Assembly (NCBI GenBank): GCA_016211085.1
Contig: JACQSY010000021.1
Coordinates: forward strand, 1-43,901
Source: Acidobacteriota bacterium
GTDB taxonomy: Bacteria; Acidobacteriota; UBA6911; RPQK01; JACQSY01
Length of the DNA stretch: 43,901 nucleotides
Direction of reading: 5' to 3'
Shown: piece after piece, positions 34,788 through 43,628 of the stretch
Layout of the letters: every line of letters starts with the position of its first letter
Numbering within the stretch: position 1 is the stretch's first letter
Program-made: the position numbers and the translations under genes
The notes under the pieces: model-generated
Told to the model about the DNA's origin: nothing
The model's database searches: none
The model's input: the letters and a program-made list of their open reading frames with translations, nothing else

Positions 34788-36206
34788 ATGCGACCGCGAA
34801 AAATCTTGAGTGTTGAGTTCCTTGCCCCTGTGCTGCTGGCGTTGGCGACCATATCAGTCGTCGGTTATCACCAGCGCGACCTTCCCTTCAAGGCTCATCA
34901 GGAGAGGTCCTTCAATTCGCCGCGATTGGTTTCAATCAAGCCATTATTGGTTTCAATCAAGCCATTAATAGAAGAAGGAGAGATCTGCACCGATCCCGAC
35001 AGCAGCGAATCACCTAACCTGGCCTCGCTGGGAGCGGGTCCCACCATAACGAGCATTCTGGCTCAGCGAGCTATGCAGGAGCAACGGCCCGCCAGGCTTG
35101 ATCGGGGCCCGGCGCGCATGATCATCGATACCTCTCCCACCTTCAGCAACGTTGTGGTTGACGTTGCGCGTAATGAGGTGATCGCCGCCGGTGAAAACAC
35201 TTTTCAGGTTCTGGTTTATGACCGGCGGGCCAATACGCCCACGAACGCAACTATGACGGAACCAAAGCGTGTCCTGGGCGGGAACAAGACCAAAATTGAT
35301 TATGTCTGCGGACTCCATGTCGACCCCAGCACAGGAGATATTTACATCCTCAACGACGACACGGAGACGACTTTGTCGGTTTATTCACGCGACGATCAAG
35401 GCAACATACCGGCCGACCGGGAACTAAAGACGCCGATTTACACATTCGGTCTGGCAGTGGATGAGGAGCACCAGGAGCTATACATGACCGTTCAGCGGGA
35501 TGGAGCAGTGTCCGTCTTCCGAAAGCAGGCTTCCGGCGACGAAGCCCCTATTCGTTTGCTTCAAGGGCCGCGAACACGACTGGCCGATCCTCACGGAATC
35601 GCCATCGATTCGACGAACGATCTTATGTTTGTAACCAACTTCGGTTACTCCGCACGCCACTCGACCGAGGGCGTGGATCTGGCAAAGATCCTCCCCAAAC
35701 CCAACTGGCCCATCGACAACCGTCTGGTCATTCCAGGATCGGGAAAGTTTGAGGCGCCTTCGGTCACCGTTCATGAGCGCACCGCCAGTGGCGACACGCC
35801 TCCCCTGAGAGTGATTCAGGGACCAAAAACGCGTTTGAACATGCCGGCCGGCATCGCCGCGGATCCTAAGCGGCGCGAAATCTATGTTGCCAATGACATG
35901 GATCATTCCATTCTGGTGTTCAGTTCCGAGGCCGGAGGAGATGTCGCTCCGCTGCGCCTGCTGAAAGGGTCGAAAACAGGGTTAAAGCATCCCTCCGGGC
36001 TCTTTCTGGACACCAAGAATAATGAACTCTGGGTCGCAAACTTTGGCAATCATTCCCTCACCGTGTATCCGCTTTCGGCACAGGGAGACACAGCCCCTTT
36101 GCGAACTATTCGCAGCGCTCCACTGGGAAGTCCCACCACGATGGTAGGGAATCCGGGCGCGGTGGCATACGACACCAAAAGGAGTGAGCTGCTGGTTCCC
36201 AACTGA
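34788..36206 (+). CDS. beta-propeller (NHL/YWTN-like) protein, N-terminal part before an in-frame TGA
   Basis: This 472-codon frame starts with AAGGAGGG before the ATG, an N-terminal hydrophobic helix (about 12-26) for export or anchoring, and a spacer with a duplicated LVSIKPL heptad. From about residue 110 it has repeats of roughly 45-55 residues of the form GIAxDxxxxxxYVAN...SILVF....GDxAPLRxIxGPxTxLxxP, as in PAGIAADPKRREIYVAND. These repeats form blades of a beta-propeller, usually a secreted binding or enzyme scaffold. The frame stops with TGA at 36204-36206 in the middle of a blade (after SELLVPN), and the same frame continues with further blades to 37145. It is probably one gene of 785 codons with a nonsense codon, read-through, or a sequence error. 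Confidence 0.75.
   Translation: MRPRKILSVEFLAPVLLALATISVVGYHQRDLPFKAHQERSFNSPRLVSIKPLLVSIKPLIEEGEICTDPDSSESPNLASLGAGPTITSILAQRAMQEQRPARLDRGPARMIIDTSPTFSNVVVDVARNEVIAAGENTFQVLVYDRRANTPTNATMTEPKRVLGGNKTKIDYVCGLHVDPSTGDIYILNDDTETTLSVYSRDDQGNIPADRELKTPIYTFGLAVDEEHQELYMTVQRDGAVSVFRKQASGDEAPIRLLQGPRTRLADPHGIAIDSTNDLMFVTNFGYSARHSTEGVDLAKILPKPNWPIDNRLVIPGSGKFEAPSVTVHERTASGDTPPLRVIQGPKTRLNMPAGIAADPKRREIYVANDMDHSILVFSSEAGGDVAPLRLLKGSKTGLKHPSGLFLDTKNNELWVANFGNHSLTVYPLSAQGDTAPLRTIRSAPLGSPTTMVGNPGAVAYDTKRSELLVPN
34925..34966 (+). repeat. 21-bp tandem duplication inside the propeller gene
   Basis: Bases 34925-34945 and 34946-34966 are identical adjacent 21-bp copies. They keep the reading frame and double the heptad LVSIKPL. 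The exact identity suggests a recent slippage event in the linker before the propeller. Confidence 0.9.
36204..36206 (+). other. in-frame TGA interrupting the beta-propeller frame
   Basis: The TGA falls where other blades have a residue after VAN (compare IYVANDMDHS and LWVANFGNHS with LLVPN-stop-VAHPRI). The frame on both sides is the same and shows normal blade sequence. Small hairpins follow: CCGC/GCGG at 36216-36228 and CGCCA/TGGCG at 36233-36245. They are not convincing as a selenocysteine insertion element. Confidence 0.8.
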
Positions 36207-37145
36207 GTGGCCCACCCGCGCATTGCGGCGTTCGCCAGGCTGGCGGACGACAAAAGCATCCCGATTCGTGTCATAGAAGGACAATCTGCGTTGTTGGCCC
36301 GTACGGCGCATGCCATCGAGTACGACGAAGTTCACGATGAGATTTTCATCCCCCAAATGATTGCCCAGGCTGTTCTGGTTTTCAGTGGTTCTGCAATGGG
36401 CGAAGTTTCTCCAATCAGGATCATTCAAGGTGACAAGACCCGGCTGCGCCAATCCGACCGGCTGGCCATCGACACCGTCAACAACGAGCTCTATGTGCCC
36501 GATGGCGACAAGGTATTGGTTTTTCCTCGAGACGCAAATGGCAATGTTGCTCCCACTCGAATTCTTCAAGGTCCGGAGACCCAGCTGGGAGCCAGCGCCA
36601 TCGCCATCGATCCGGTGCACAATCTGCTGATCGTGTCCGGGTCGGGGCGTTCCGGCGGATCCAGAACCGGCCATCTGTTGATTTTCAATCGCACGGATCA
36701 AGGAAATGCAAAACCTCGGGCGGTGGTTCGTGGTCCCCATACGATGCTGGATGAGGGAGGAGCCAGAAACATTCGAGTCTACCCGGCCAACGGCTGGATT
36801 TTAGTGGCTTACGACGGCGTCCAGGGCGAGAACGCCACGGGAAGATCTTTTGTGGGTGTTTGGAGCATCTACGACAATGGAGATGTTCCGCCGCGCTGGA
36901 CCATTGGAGGCCCGCAAGGGGTATTGGTTAAACCACGCGGGGTTGCCTTCAATGTCCAAAACAAGGAAGTCATTGTCTCTGACAAAGAACTGAACGCAGT
37001 CGTCACTTATTCGTTTCCCGAGCTGTTTGAACAGGACAGCGCCCGGGTCGAAAGAAATCCCTTACGCGCTGCGGTCAACCCAACGCCCACTTTGACAGAA
37101 AAAATTAGCAAGATTTGGGAACAACTGGCGTCTTTTCATTTCTAA
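36207..37145 (+). CDS. beta-propeller protein, C-terminal part after the in-frame TGA
   Basis: This 312-codon continuation lies in the same frame as the preceding segment and begins with GTG directly after the TGA. It contains further propeller blades: DEVHDEIFIPQMIAQAVLVF, NNELYVPDGDKVLVF, and VKPRGVAFNVQNKEVIVSD near the end. It has no signal peptide and no separate ribosome-binding site, so it is unlikely to be an independent gene. If read-through does not occur, this part is a pseudogene fragment. It stops 2 bp before the palindromic element copy B. Confidence 0.65.
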   Translation: MAHPRIAAFARLADDKSIPIRVIEGQSALLARTAHAIEYDEVHDEIFIPQMIAQAVLVFSGSAMGEVSPIRIIQGDKTRLRQSDRLAIDTVNNELYVPDGDKVLVFPRDANGNVAPTRILQGPETQLGASAIAIDPVHNLLIVSGSGRSGGSRTGHLLIFNRTDQGNAKPRAVVRGPHTMLDEGGARNIRVYPANGWILVAYDGVQGENATGRSFVGVWSIYDNGDVPPRWTIGGPQGVLVKPRGVAFNVQNKEVIVSDKELNAVVTYSFPELFEQDSARVERNPLRAAVNPTPTLTEKISKIWEQLASFHF

Positions 37146-37146
37146 A

Positions 37147-37227
37147 CGGAGGCGCGCACGGAGCGCCAGCGAAGTAAGCGCTCATGTTGCCGCAGCAAGA
37201 GCGCTCGCTCAACCGCTCGCGCCTCTG
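37147..37227 (+). repeat. palindromic intergenic element, copy B
   Basis: This 81-bp element runs from CGGAGGCGCG to CGCGCCTCTG, with near-perfect inverted ends. It matches the reverse complement of copy A (31146-31223) over nearly its whole length. It lies between the convergent propeller and AH4 genes, just after the propeller stop. A further GC-rich stretch (GGAGGCGCGCGCG at about 37244) follows and may be a partial copy of its end. Confidence 0.7.
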
Positions 37228-37275
37228 AAAAGCCTGCCGGCGTCGGAGGCGCGCGCGTTTGGGCGTCGCGTCATT

Positions 37276-39117
37276 CTAGCGACGGGCGTAAAGCTCCTTA
37301 TACGTTGCCACAGTTGCCCCAGGGGACTTCAGATTGTATTCCTGGGAAAATTGCGGGTGCAGATGAACGATTTCGCCGTCGCAAATCGTCATCAAAGCCT
37401 GGATTTCAGAGACCTGATCATCGGCGATGGTCAAATAATCGCGATCAAGCACTGCGATATCAGCCAGCTTTCCGGGTTCAAGAGAGCCCAGTTCCTTTTC
37501 CCGCAAGATATATTCGGCGGCCCATCGTGTAATCATCTTCAGCCCCGTCACCTTATCGATGCGCTCCTGAGGGCCCCACACTTTCCCCTCCACGTTACGG
37601 GTGAAAAACAGTTCCAGATCCGACCAGATATAACGGTGGCGATCCATTTGGAAGACCACCTTGGCCCCTTTGTCTAACATCGTTTTAACGGGAACGATAA
37701 AGGTATTGGCCACGACGGGACCATAAACCTCTTCCAGCTCGGGAGAGTCCTCAATGAAGGTGGGGCCGCAGCTAAAGAAAATGCCCAGCTTGACGGCACG
37801 GTCAATGTGGGCTGGATTGACCATGCTGCAATGGTCGAGCGCCCACCGCCTGTCTTTTAGCGGAACTTCCCTGCTGATCTTCTCCAGTATTTCGATCATG
37901 CGCCGGACAGAGCGGTCGCCTCCGGTATGCATATTGGCCACCCGCCCTCCATTGCGCGCCACCTGAGTAAACCAGTCTTCGTAGTAGTTGGCGGAAGCGC
38001 CGCGGTACTCGGTATCCAGATACGGATTCCCAATCGGAAAATACTTGCTTTCCTTTGCATGAGGCTTCAGCTGCCGTTGATCGGTAGCACGATTGGCTTC
38101 GCCTCCGTCCACAATAATGGGGGTAAAGGAGTTGATCCAAAGCTTGGAAGAGCCCAGCCCGATTAGGTTGCCCATTCGGGTAAAGGTGGCTTCCGGATCG
38201 TCCACGGCAAAAAAGTCAGACATTCCATACGGAATGCGCACTTTTAACTCTTTATTTCTGTCCAGCATATTCAAGGCCTCGACATCCATGGAATCCATCC
38301 GCGACGAGACCGCTGTGACCCCCATGGCGCTCCATTCCTGCAGTTCCAGCTTCAACATCGGAGCCAGGTCCTCCGCCCGCGAGCGGGGGAGCATCTGATG
38401 TTCAATCAGCTGGCTGATAGGCGATTCCAAAATGCCGGTCGGATTGCCATTGCCATCTTTCCAATAACGGCCATATTTCCTGATGAAGTCGCCGTATTTA
38501 TCGAAGAGGAAGTTCATGAATTTCCCGTTGACAAGGCAGATCCCGTTGTAAATACGCAGGCCGGAACCCATGGAGACAATGACGGGGTTATTGGGAGTCA
38601 CCTTATCCAGCTCCTTCATGGTGAGCTCTTCATAAAAAATTTCCGTGGGAGCCTTGGGATTGAAGGAGAAATTGGGGGAAGTAAAAAAAACCAGCTCCCC
38701 GGGCTTGATGTTGTTCTTCTTAATTGTTTCCGCAATCTGGGCCAAAACATCATCCTTGGTTTTAACGCGGTCCCAGGCCAGCTGATATTCGGGCAGCTGG
38801 GGCATTGAATTTCTGTAGTGGCTGCGTCCATAAGAATGAAAATGAGAATGCGTGTCGATCAATCCGGGAATGACCGTCTTTCCTTTCAAATCAATTTTTT
38901 GCGTGGCTTCATCAGCCAAGCGCAGCACTTCATCGTTTTTGCCCACAGCCAGAATCTTCGTGTCCCGAACAGCAACCGCTTCAGCGATCGTAAAATTGCT
39001 GTCCACCGTCACGACTTTTGCGTTGTAAAGAATTAAATCCGCTTTTTTTTGGGCAAGAATGAAAGGACTGGAGACTAAGAATGCAGTCAGGATCAAAAGC
39101 CATTTTGCATTTTTCAT
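37276..39117 (-). CDS. exported amidohydrolase family 3 protein (AH4)
   Basis: The 613-residue protein has a signal peptide (about 1-23, ending ILAQ) and an amidohydrolase 3 domain with His90/His92 in LIDTHSHFHS, His in NMHTGGDRSVRRM, His in ALDHCSMVNP and Asp in FQMDRHRYIW. It belongs to the AH4-6 subgroup marked by NSMPQLPEY in place of the NLREYPIDW segment of AH1-3. AAAAGGAG precedes the ATG. It is the last gene of the right-hand operon, 72 bp after the isochorismatase-fold gene. The substrate is unknown. Confidence 0.88.
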   Translation of the reverse strand: MKNAKWLLILTAFLVSSPFILAQKKADLILYNAKVVTVDSNFTIAEAVAVRDTKILAVGKNDEVLRLADEATQKIDLKGKTVIPGLIDTHSHFHSYGRSHYRNSMPQLPEYQLAWDRVKTKDDVLAQIAETIKKNNIKPGELVFFTSPNFSFNPKAPTEIFYEELTMKELDKVTPNNPVIVSMGSGLRIYNGICLVNGKFMNFLFDKYGDFIRKYGRYWKDGNGNPTGILESPISQLIEHQMLPRSRAEDLAPMLKLELQEWSAMGVTAVSSRMDSMDVEALNMLDRNKELKVRIPYGMSDFFAVDDPEATFTRMGNLIGLGSSKLWINSFTPIIVDGGEANRATDQRQLKPHAKESKYFPIGNPYLDTEYRGASANYYEDWFTQVARNGGRVANMHTGGDRSVRRMIEILEKISREVPLKDRRWALDHCSMVNPAHIDRAVKLGIFFSCGPTFIEDSPELEEVYGPVVANTFIVPVKTMLDKGAKVVFQMDRHRYIWSDLELFFTRNVEGKVWGPQERIDKVTGLKMITRWAAEYILREKELGSLEPGKLADIAVLDRDYLTIADDQVSEIQALMTICDGEIVHLHPQFSQEYNLKSPGATVATYKELYARR

Positions 39118-39189
39118 GGTGGTATCTCCTTTTGATTATTTGTCTCCTTAAGGGCAAAAAAACACCGGCGATCTCCGTGATGCCTCTGA

Positions 39190-39792
39190 TTATCCAGCAG
39201 CCCTTGCCAAATCGAGTTCTCGAGAAGTCTTGATCATCGCGATTTTTGAGAGTGTCCGCAGTGAATTGTCGTGGTCTGCGTCCGTCCCGGCACCACAGCA
39301 ATCAGCAACCACGGTAACGGCAAAGTCGCGATCATGGGCTTCTCGAGTCGCGGCCTGAACCGCTAGATCAGTGGACACCCCGCACAACATCAGTTCGTGA
39401 ATCCCATTGTTGCGCAGGATCATCTCAAGAGGTGTGCCGTAAAAAGGGCTCACGCGGTGTTTGACGACGATAGGCTCCCCAGGATGGGGCGAGGCATTCT
39501 CATGGAACTCAGTTGCCCAGGTTCCCAGTTGAAGCGCTCCAATGTGTCGGGCGGCCCCGAACAGAGGCGATGTAGCTGGATGTTCCCGGTAATCTGGAGA
39601 AAATCCCACTCTCACGTGGAGGATGAGGAGTTGTCGCTCACGCGCAGATTTCAACAGGCCCGCGACTTTCTCGAGTGTTCCAAATTTTTCCAAAAAGGCT
39701 GAATATCCTCTTTTCTGCGCCAGCTTCCCATTGGGATGGACAATTTCATTAATGAAGTCGATCAATAGTAAGCCGCGATTGTCATTAGCCAT
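39190..39792 (-). CDS. isochorismatase-fold (cysteine hydrolase family) protein lacking the catalytic Cys
   Basis: This 200-residue cytoplasmic protein has the family layout. Asp12 lies in LLLIDFINEI and Lys111 in VVKHRVSPF, both matching members of the usual Asp-Lys-Cys triad. The segment LCGVSTDLAVQAATREA matches the nucleophile region, but the position of the catalytic Cys is Ala144 (codon GCG). Amidases of this family, such as nicotinamidase or maleamate hydrolase, need that Cys; true isochorismatases (EntB, PhzD) work without it. It may therefore act on a non-amide bond or be inactive. It lies between AH5 and AH4 with gaps of 57 and 72 bp and is probably co-transcribed with them. Confidence 0.85.
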   Translation of the reverse strand: MANDNRGLLLIDFINEIVHPNGKLAQKRGYSAFLEKFGTLEKVAGLLKSARERQLLILHVRVGFSPDYREHPATSPLFGAARHIGALQLGTWATEFHENASPHPGEPIVVKHRVSPFYGTPLEMILRNNGIHELMLCGVSTDLAVQAATREAHDRDFAVTVVADCCGAGTDADHDNSLRTLSKIAMIKTSRELDLARAAG

Positions 39793-39849
39793 CTTGATGA
39801 TTTTCTCCAGTGAGTGAAAATACCCGTCCCGGCATGAGGACTCCGAGGT

Positions 39850-41682
39850 CTAACGTCGTGCGTAAAGGTCTTTAAAGGTGGCGATGGTTGCTCCGTCCGG
39901 CGATAGATTGTATTCCTGCGAAAATTGCGGATGCAGGTGGACAATTTCTCCGTCGCAGATGGTCATTAATGCTTGAACTTCAGATACCTGATCGTCAGGA
40001 ATGCTCAAATAATCCCTATCCAGGACGGCAATGTCTGCCAGCTTTCCGGGTTCTAGTGACCCTAGCTCCTTTTCCCGAAGGACATACTCGGCGGCCCAGC
40101 TCGTGATCATCTTTAGTGCTGTTACTTTGTCCACGCGTTCCTGAGGACCCCACACTTTACCGCCGACATTCCGTGTGATCAGCACCTCCAGATCGCCCCA
40201 GATGTAGCGGTGCGCATCCGTTTGATAAACCACTTTAAGTCCCTTGCTCAGCATGGTCTTTACCGGCACTACAAAGGTGTGCGCCACTCTCTCGCCATAG
40301 ACTTTTTCAATATCGGGGGCACGAGCTATAAACATGGCTCCGCAGCTAAAAAAAATGCCAAGCTTCGCCGCGCGATCCAGATGCTCGGGATTAACCATAG
40401 TGCAATGATCCAGGGCCCACCGCTTGTCTTTCAACGGGAATTCGCGGTTGATTTCCTCCAGAGTCTCGACCATTCTTCGCACCGCACGGTCCCCCGCCGT
40501 ATGCATATTGGCGACCCGGCCTCCGTTGCGGGCCACCGTGGCAAACCACTCTTTGTAGTAATTTCCGGTCGCTCCACGGTATTCTGGATCAAGGTAAGGC
40601 TGACCAATGGGGAACCACTTTCCATCCGGCCCGTACTCATTAATCCTTTTCTGATCGGTGGCCATTCTGGGTCCGGCACCATCCACAATGATCGGGGTGA
40701 TGGAGTTGATCCAGAGCTTGGAAGAGCCCAGGCCAACCAGATTGCCCAATCGCGTTAAGGCGGCTTCAGGATCGTCCACGGCAAAGAAATCAGACAGGCC
40801 ATAAGGAATACGAATTTTCAGCTCATGATTCTTCTCGAGGGCATTTAATGCTTCCACATCCTGGGAGCCCATTCGCGAAGACATGGCCGTGACCCCCATG
40901 GCGCTCCATTCTTGCATTTCCTTCTTCAACATCGGTATCAGGTCCACGGCTTTGGATCGGGGGAGCATCTGATGTTCCACAAGGAGACTGATCGGCGGCT
41001 CTATGATCCCATTCGGATTTCCGTTACGATCCTTCCAGTAACGTCCATATCTTTTGATGAAGTCGCCATATCGGGTCCACAAAAAATCCCAGAATTGCCC
41101 ATTGACCATCCCCACGCCGTTGAACATGCGCAGACCACTGCCGATAGAAATCACGATGGGATTCTTGGGGGTTACCATGTCCAGGTCCTTCATGTTGAGC
41201 TGCTCATAAAAGATTTCGACTGGACCGTTTTCCTCCAATAGACCCGGCGAGGTAAAGAAAATCAATTCACCCGGTTTGATGTTGTTTTGTTTAATAGTCT
41301 CGGCGATCTGTCCCAGAACATCGGCTTTGGTTTTGACTCGTCCCCACTGAATAGGGTACTCGGGCAATTTGGGCATGGAGTTCTTGTAGTGGCTGCGGCC
41401 GTAAGAGTGGAAATGAGAGTGGGTTTCGATGACTCCGGGAATGACGGTCTTTCCCTTTAAGTCGATTTTTTGCGTTGCCTCATCGGCCAGTCGCAGCAGT
41501 TCCTCGCTCTTGCCAACTGCCAGAATCTTATTGTCGCGAGTGGCGACGGCTTCGGTGATTGTAAAATTCGAATCCACCGTCACCACCTTCGCGTTGTAAA
41601 GAATCAGGTCGGCCTTCTGGCCAAAGCAAAGGGAGGGGACAAATACAGTCAGGTAAGTCAAAAATCCTACGTGGAGCCTCAT
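39850..41682 (-). CDS. exported amidohydrolase family 3 protein (AH5)
   Basis: The 610-residue protein has a signal peptide (about 1-21, ending CFGQ) and an amidohydrolase 3 domain with His88/His90 in VIETHSHFHS, His in NMHTAGDRAVRRM, His in ALDHCTMVNP and Asp in YQTDAHRYIW. The ATG at 41682 with GGGAGG six bases upstream is chosen. A TTG at 41715 would overlap AH6 and place eleven charged residues before the signal. The Glu before THSH and the TDAH motif are shared only with AH6, which suggests a recent duplication of this pair. It starts 29 bp after the AH6 stop. Confidence 0.88.
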   Translation of the reverse strand: MRLHVGFLTYLTVFVPSLCFGQKADLILYNAKVVTVDSNFTITEAVATRDNKILAVGKSEELLRLADEATQKIDLKGKTVIPGVIETHSHFHSYGRSHYKNSMPKLPEYPIQWGRVKTKADVLGQIAETIKQNNIKPGELIFFTSPGLLEENGPVEIFYEQLNMKDLDMVTPKNPIVISIGSGLRMFNGVGMVNGQFWDFLWTRYGDFIKRYGRYWKDRNGNPNGIIEPPISLLVEHQMLPRSKAVDLIPMLKKEMQEWSAMGVTAMSSRMGSQDVEALNALEKNHELKIRIPYGLSDFFAVDDPEAALTRLGNLVGLGSSKLWINSITPIIVDGAGPRMATDQKRINEYGPDGKWFPIGQPYLDPEYRGATGNYYKEWFATVARNGGRVANMHTAGDRAVRRMVETLEEINREFPLKDKRWALDHCTMVNPEHLDRAAKLGIFFSCGAMFIARAPDIEKVYGERVAHTFVVPVKTMLSKGLKVVYQTDAHRYIWGDLEVLITRNVGGKVWGPQERVDKVTALKMITSWAAEYVLREKELGSLEPGKLADIAVLDRDYLSIPDDQVSEVQALMTICDGEIVHLHPQFSQEYNLSPDGATIATFKDLYARR

Positions 41683-41711
41683 AGGGACCCTCCCTTTAAC
41701 TCTCTCCCGCT

Positions 41712-43598
41712 TCAACGGCGAGCGAACAGATCTTTAAAAGTGGCTATTATCGCTCCGGGCGGTTTTAAGTTGTACTCTTGAGAAAACTGAGGATGCAAGT
41801 GGACAATCTCACCGTCGAAAATGGTCATTAAAGCCTGTACCTCCGAAACATCCTCATCCGGAATGTTGAGATAATCGCGATCCAATACCACCACGTCGGC
41901 CCATTTGCCCGGCTCAAGCGTCCCTAGCTCTTTGTCCCGATCGATATAGTCGGCTGCCCAACTGGTAATCATCTTCAGCGCCGTAACCTTATCAATGCGC
42001 TCGTTAGGTCCCCACACCTTCCCATTCACATTACGGGTAATCATCAACTCCAGATCGTCCCAGAGGTAGCGGTGTGCGTCGGTTTGATATACCACCTTCA
42101 GTCCCTTATTCAGCATCGATTTCACGGGAACAACCATGTTATTCGCTACGTTTTCGCCGTAAATGTATTCGACGTCGGCCGAGCGGTTGATAAACCCGGC
42201 AGCACAACTGAAAAAAACTCCAACCTTGGCAGCCCTTTCGAAAATGTTGGGGTCTACCATAATGCAGTGATCGAGGGCCCACTCCTTATCTTTGATTGGG
42301 TATACCTTGTCGACATCCTCCATGATCTCGACCATTTGCCGCACAGCCCGATCTCCGGCGGTGTGCATATTGGCAAGCCGGCCGCCACTGCGACCCAAGG
42401 CAAGAAACCATTCCTTGTAGTAATTCCCCCGGGCTCCGCGGTATTCTGGATCCAGATAAAGCTGACCATGAGGAAACCATTTATCGTCCGGCTCATAAAT
42501 ATTCAATCTTTTTTGATCGGTCGCGGTTCGAGCTTCCTGGCCGTCCACAATAATCGGGGTCTGAGAATTGATCCAGACCTTGGACGAGCCCAGATTGACC
42601 AGGTTGCCCAATCGAACGAAAAAGCCATCAGGATTAGGAATGGCAAAAAAGTCCGACATCCCGTAAGGAATTCTAACCTTGAGCTCGTTTTTTCTATCCA
42701 GCATGACCAATGCTTCGGCGTCCTGAGAACCGATACGAGATGAAATCGCGGTTACCCCCATGGCGCTCCACTCCTCGAGCTCCTTCTTTAGAATGGGGGC
42801 CAGATCGGCTGCCTTGGAACGGGGGAGCATCTCATGTTCAATAAGCAGGCTGATGGGGGGTTCAATGATGCCATTAGGATTCCCGCTGCTGTCTTTCCAG
42901 TAACGGCCATACTTCATGAAGAAATCGCCGTACTTGTTATTTAAAAGGTTCCACGTTTGGGTGTTGATCATGGCAACGCCGTTGAACATGCGCAATCCGC
43001 TGCCGATAGTGATCGCGATGGGATTATTGGGAGTGACGGTGTCCAGATCCTTCATGTTGAGCTGCTCATAAAAGATATCCACCGCGCCCCGGTCCTTAGA
43101 GGATCGTCGGTTGTCCCCTGCTCCTTCGGAACCCATCAAAGCTCTTGAAACAAAGAAAACAAATTCCCCGGGCGCAAACTTGTTTTCTTTCATGATGGCA
43201 GCGATCTGCGCCAGGGCATCGTTCTTGGTCTTCACGCGAGCCCAATCGATCGCGTATTCGGGCAACTTAGGAATGGAGTTGCGGTAGTGATTTCGGGCGT
43301 AAGAGTGAAAATGAGAGTGTGTCTCAATCACGCCGGGAATAACCGTTTTCCCTTTTAAGTCGACCTTCAACGTGGAGTCGTCAGCATTTGTGCGCAGAAG
43401 TTCATCGCCCTTCCCCACCGCCAGGATCTTGTTGCCCCGAACGGCCACGGCTTCAGCGATGGAAAACTTCCCATCTACGGTGACTACCTTGCCGTTGTAA
43501 AGTAGGATGTCCGCTTTTTTGGGCGCCAACTGGGCCCATGCGAATGACGGCGCCGAAATAATTAAAAAAAGAACAATAAAGGCATACCGATATCTCAT
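41712..43598 (-). CDS. exported amidohydrolase family 3 protein (AH6)
   Basis: The 628-residue protein has a signal peptide (about 1-23, ending AWAQ) and an amidohydrolase 3 domain with His94/His96 in VIETHSHFHS, His in NMHTAGDRAVRQM, His in ALDHCIMVDP and Asp in YQTDAHRYLW. A hydrophilic insert of about 15 residues (SEGAGDNRRSSKDRG) before VDIFYEQLN is absent from the other five copies and lies near the probable active-site entrance loop. AGGGAG precedes the ATG. It starts 30 bp after the Oar 3 stop, so receptor and hydrolase are again paired. Confidence 0.88.
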   Translation of the reverse strand: MRYRYAFIVLFLIISAPSFAWAQLAPKKADILLYNGKVVTVDGKFSIAEAVAVRGNKILAVGKGDELLRTNADDSTLKVDLKGKTVIPGVIETHSHFHSYARNHYRNSIPKLPEYAIDWARVKTKNDALAQIAAIMKENKFAPGEFVFFVSRALMGSEGAGDNRRSSKDRGAVDIFYEQLNMKDLDTVTPNNPIAITIGSGLRMFNGVAMINTQTWNLLNNKYGDFFMKYGRYWKDSSGNPNGIIEPPISLLIEHEMLPRSKAADLAPILKKELEEWSAMGVTAISSRIGSQDAEALVMLDRKNELKVRIPYGMSDFFAIPNPDGFFVRLGNLVNLGSSKVWINSQTPIIVDGQEARTATDQKRLNIYEPDDKWFPHGQLYLDPEYRGARGNYYKEWFLALGRSGGRLANMHTAGDRAVRQMVEIMEDVDKVYPIKDKEWALDHCIMVDPNIFERAAKVGVFFSCAAGFINRSADVEYIYGENVANNMVVPVKSMLNKGLKVVYQTDAHRYLWDDLELMITRNVNGKVWGPNERIDKVTALKMITSWAADYIDRDKELGTLEPGKWADVVVLDRDYLNIPDEDVSEVQALMTIFDGEIVHLHPQFSQEYNLKPPGAIIATFKDLFARR

Positions 43599-43628
43599 AA
43601 GAATTCTCCCTAACTTAGAAACTAATCC

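Noticed and set aside
36207..36250. Selenocysteine insertion element after the TGA
   Set aside because: The hairpins are short and their loops do not match the known bacterial element; it is kept only as a test within the TGA finding.
35982..36740. A 252-codon minus-strand frame that spans the in-frame TGA of the propeller
   Set aside because: It could have explained the stop as non-coding, but the plus-strand frame shows clear propeller blades on both sides while this one shows no domain.
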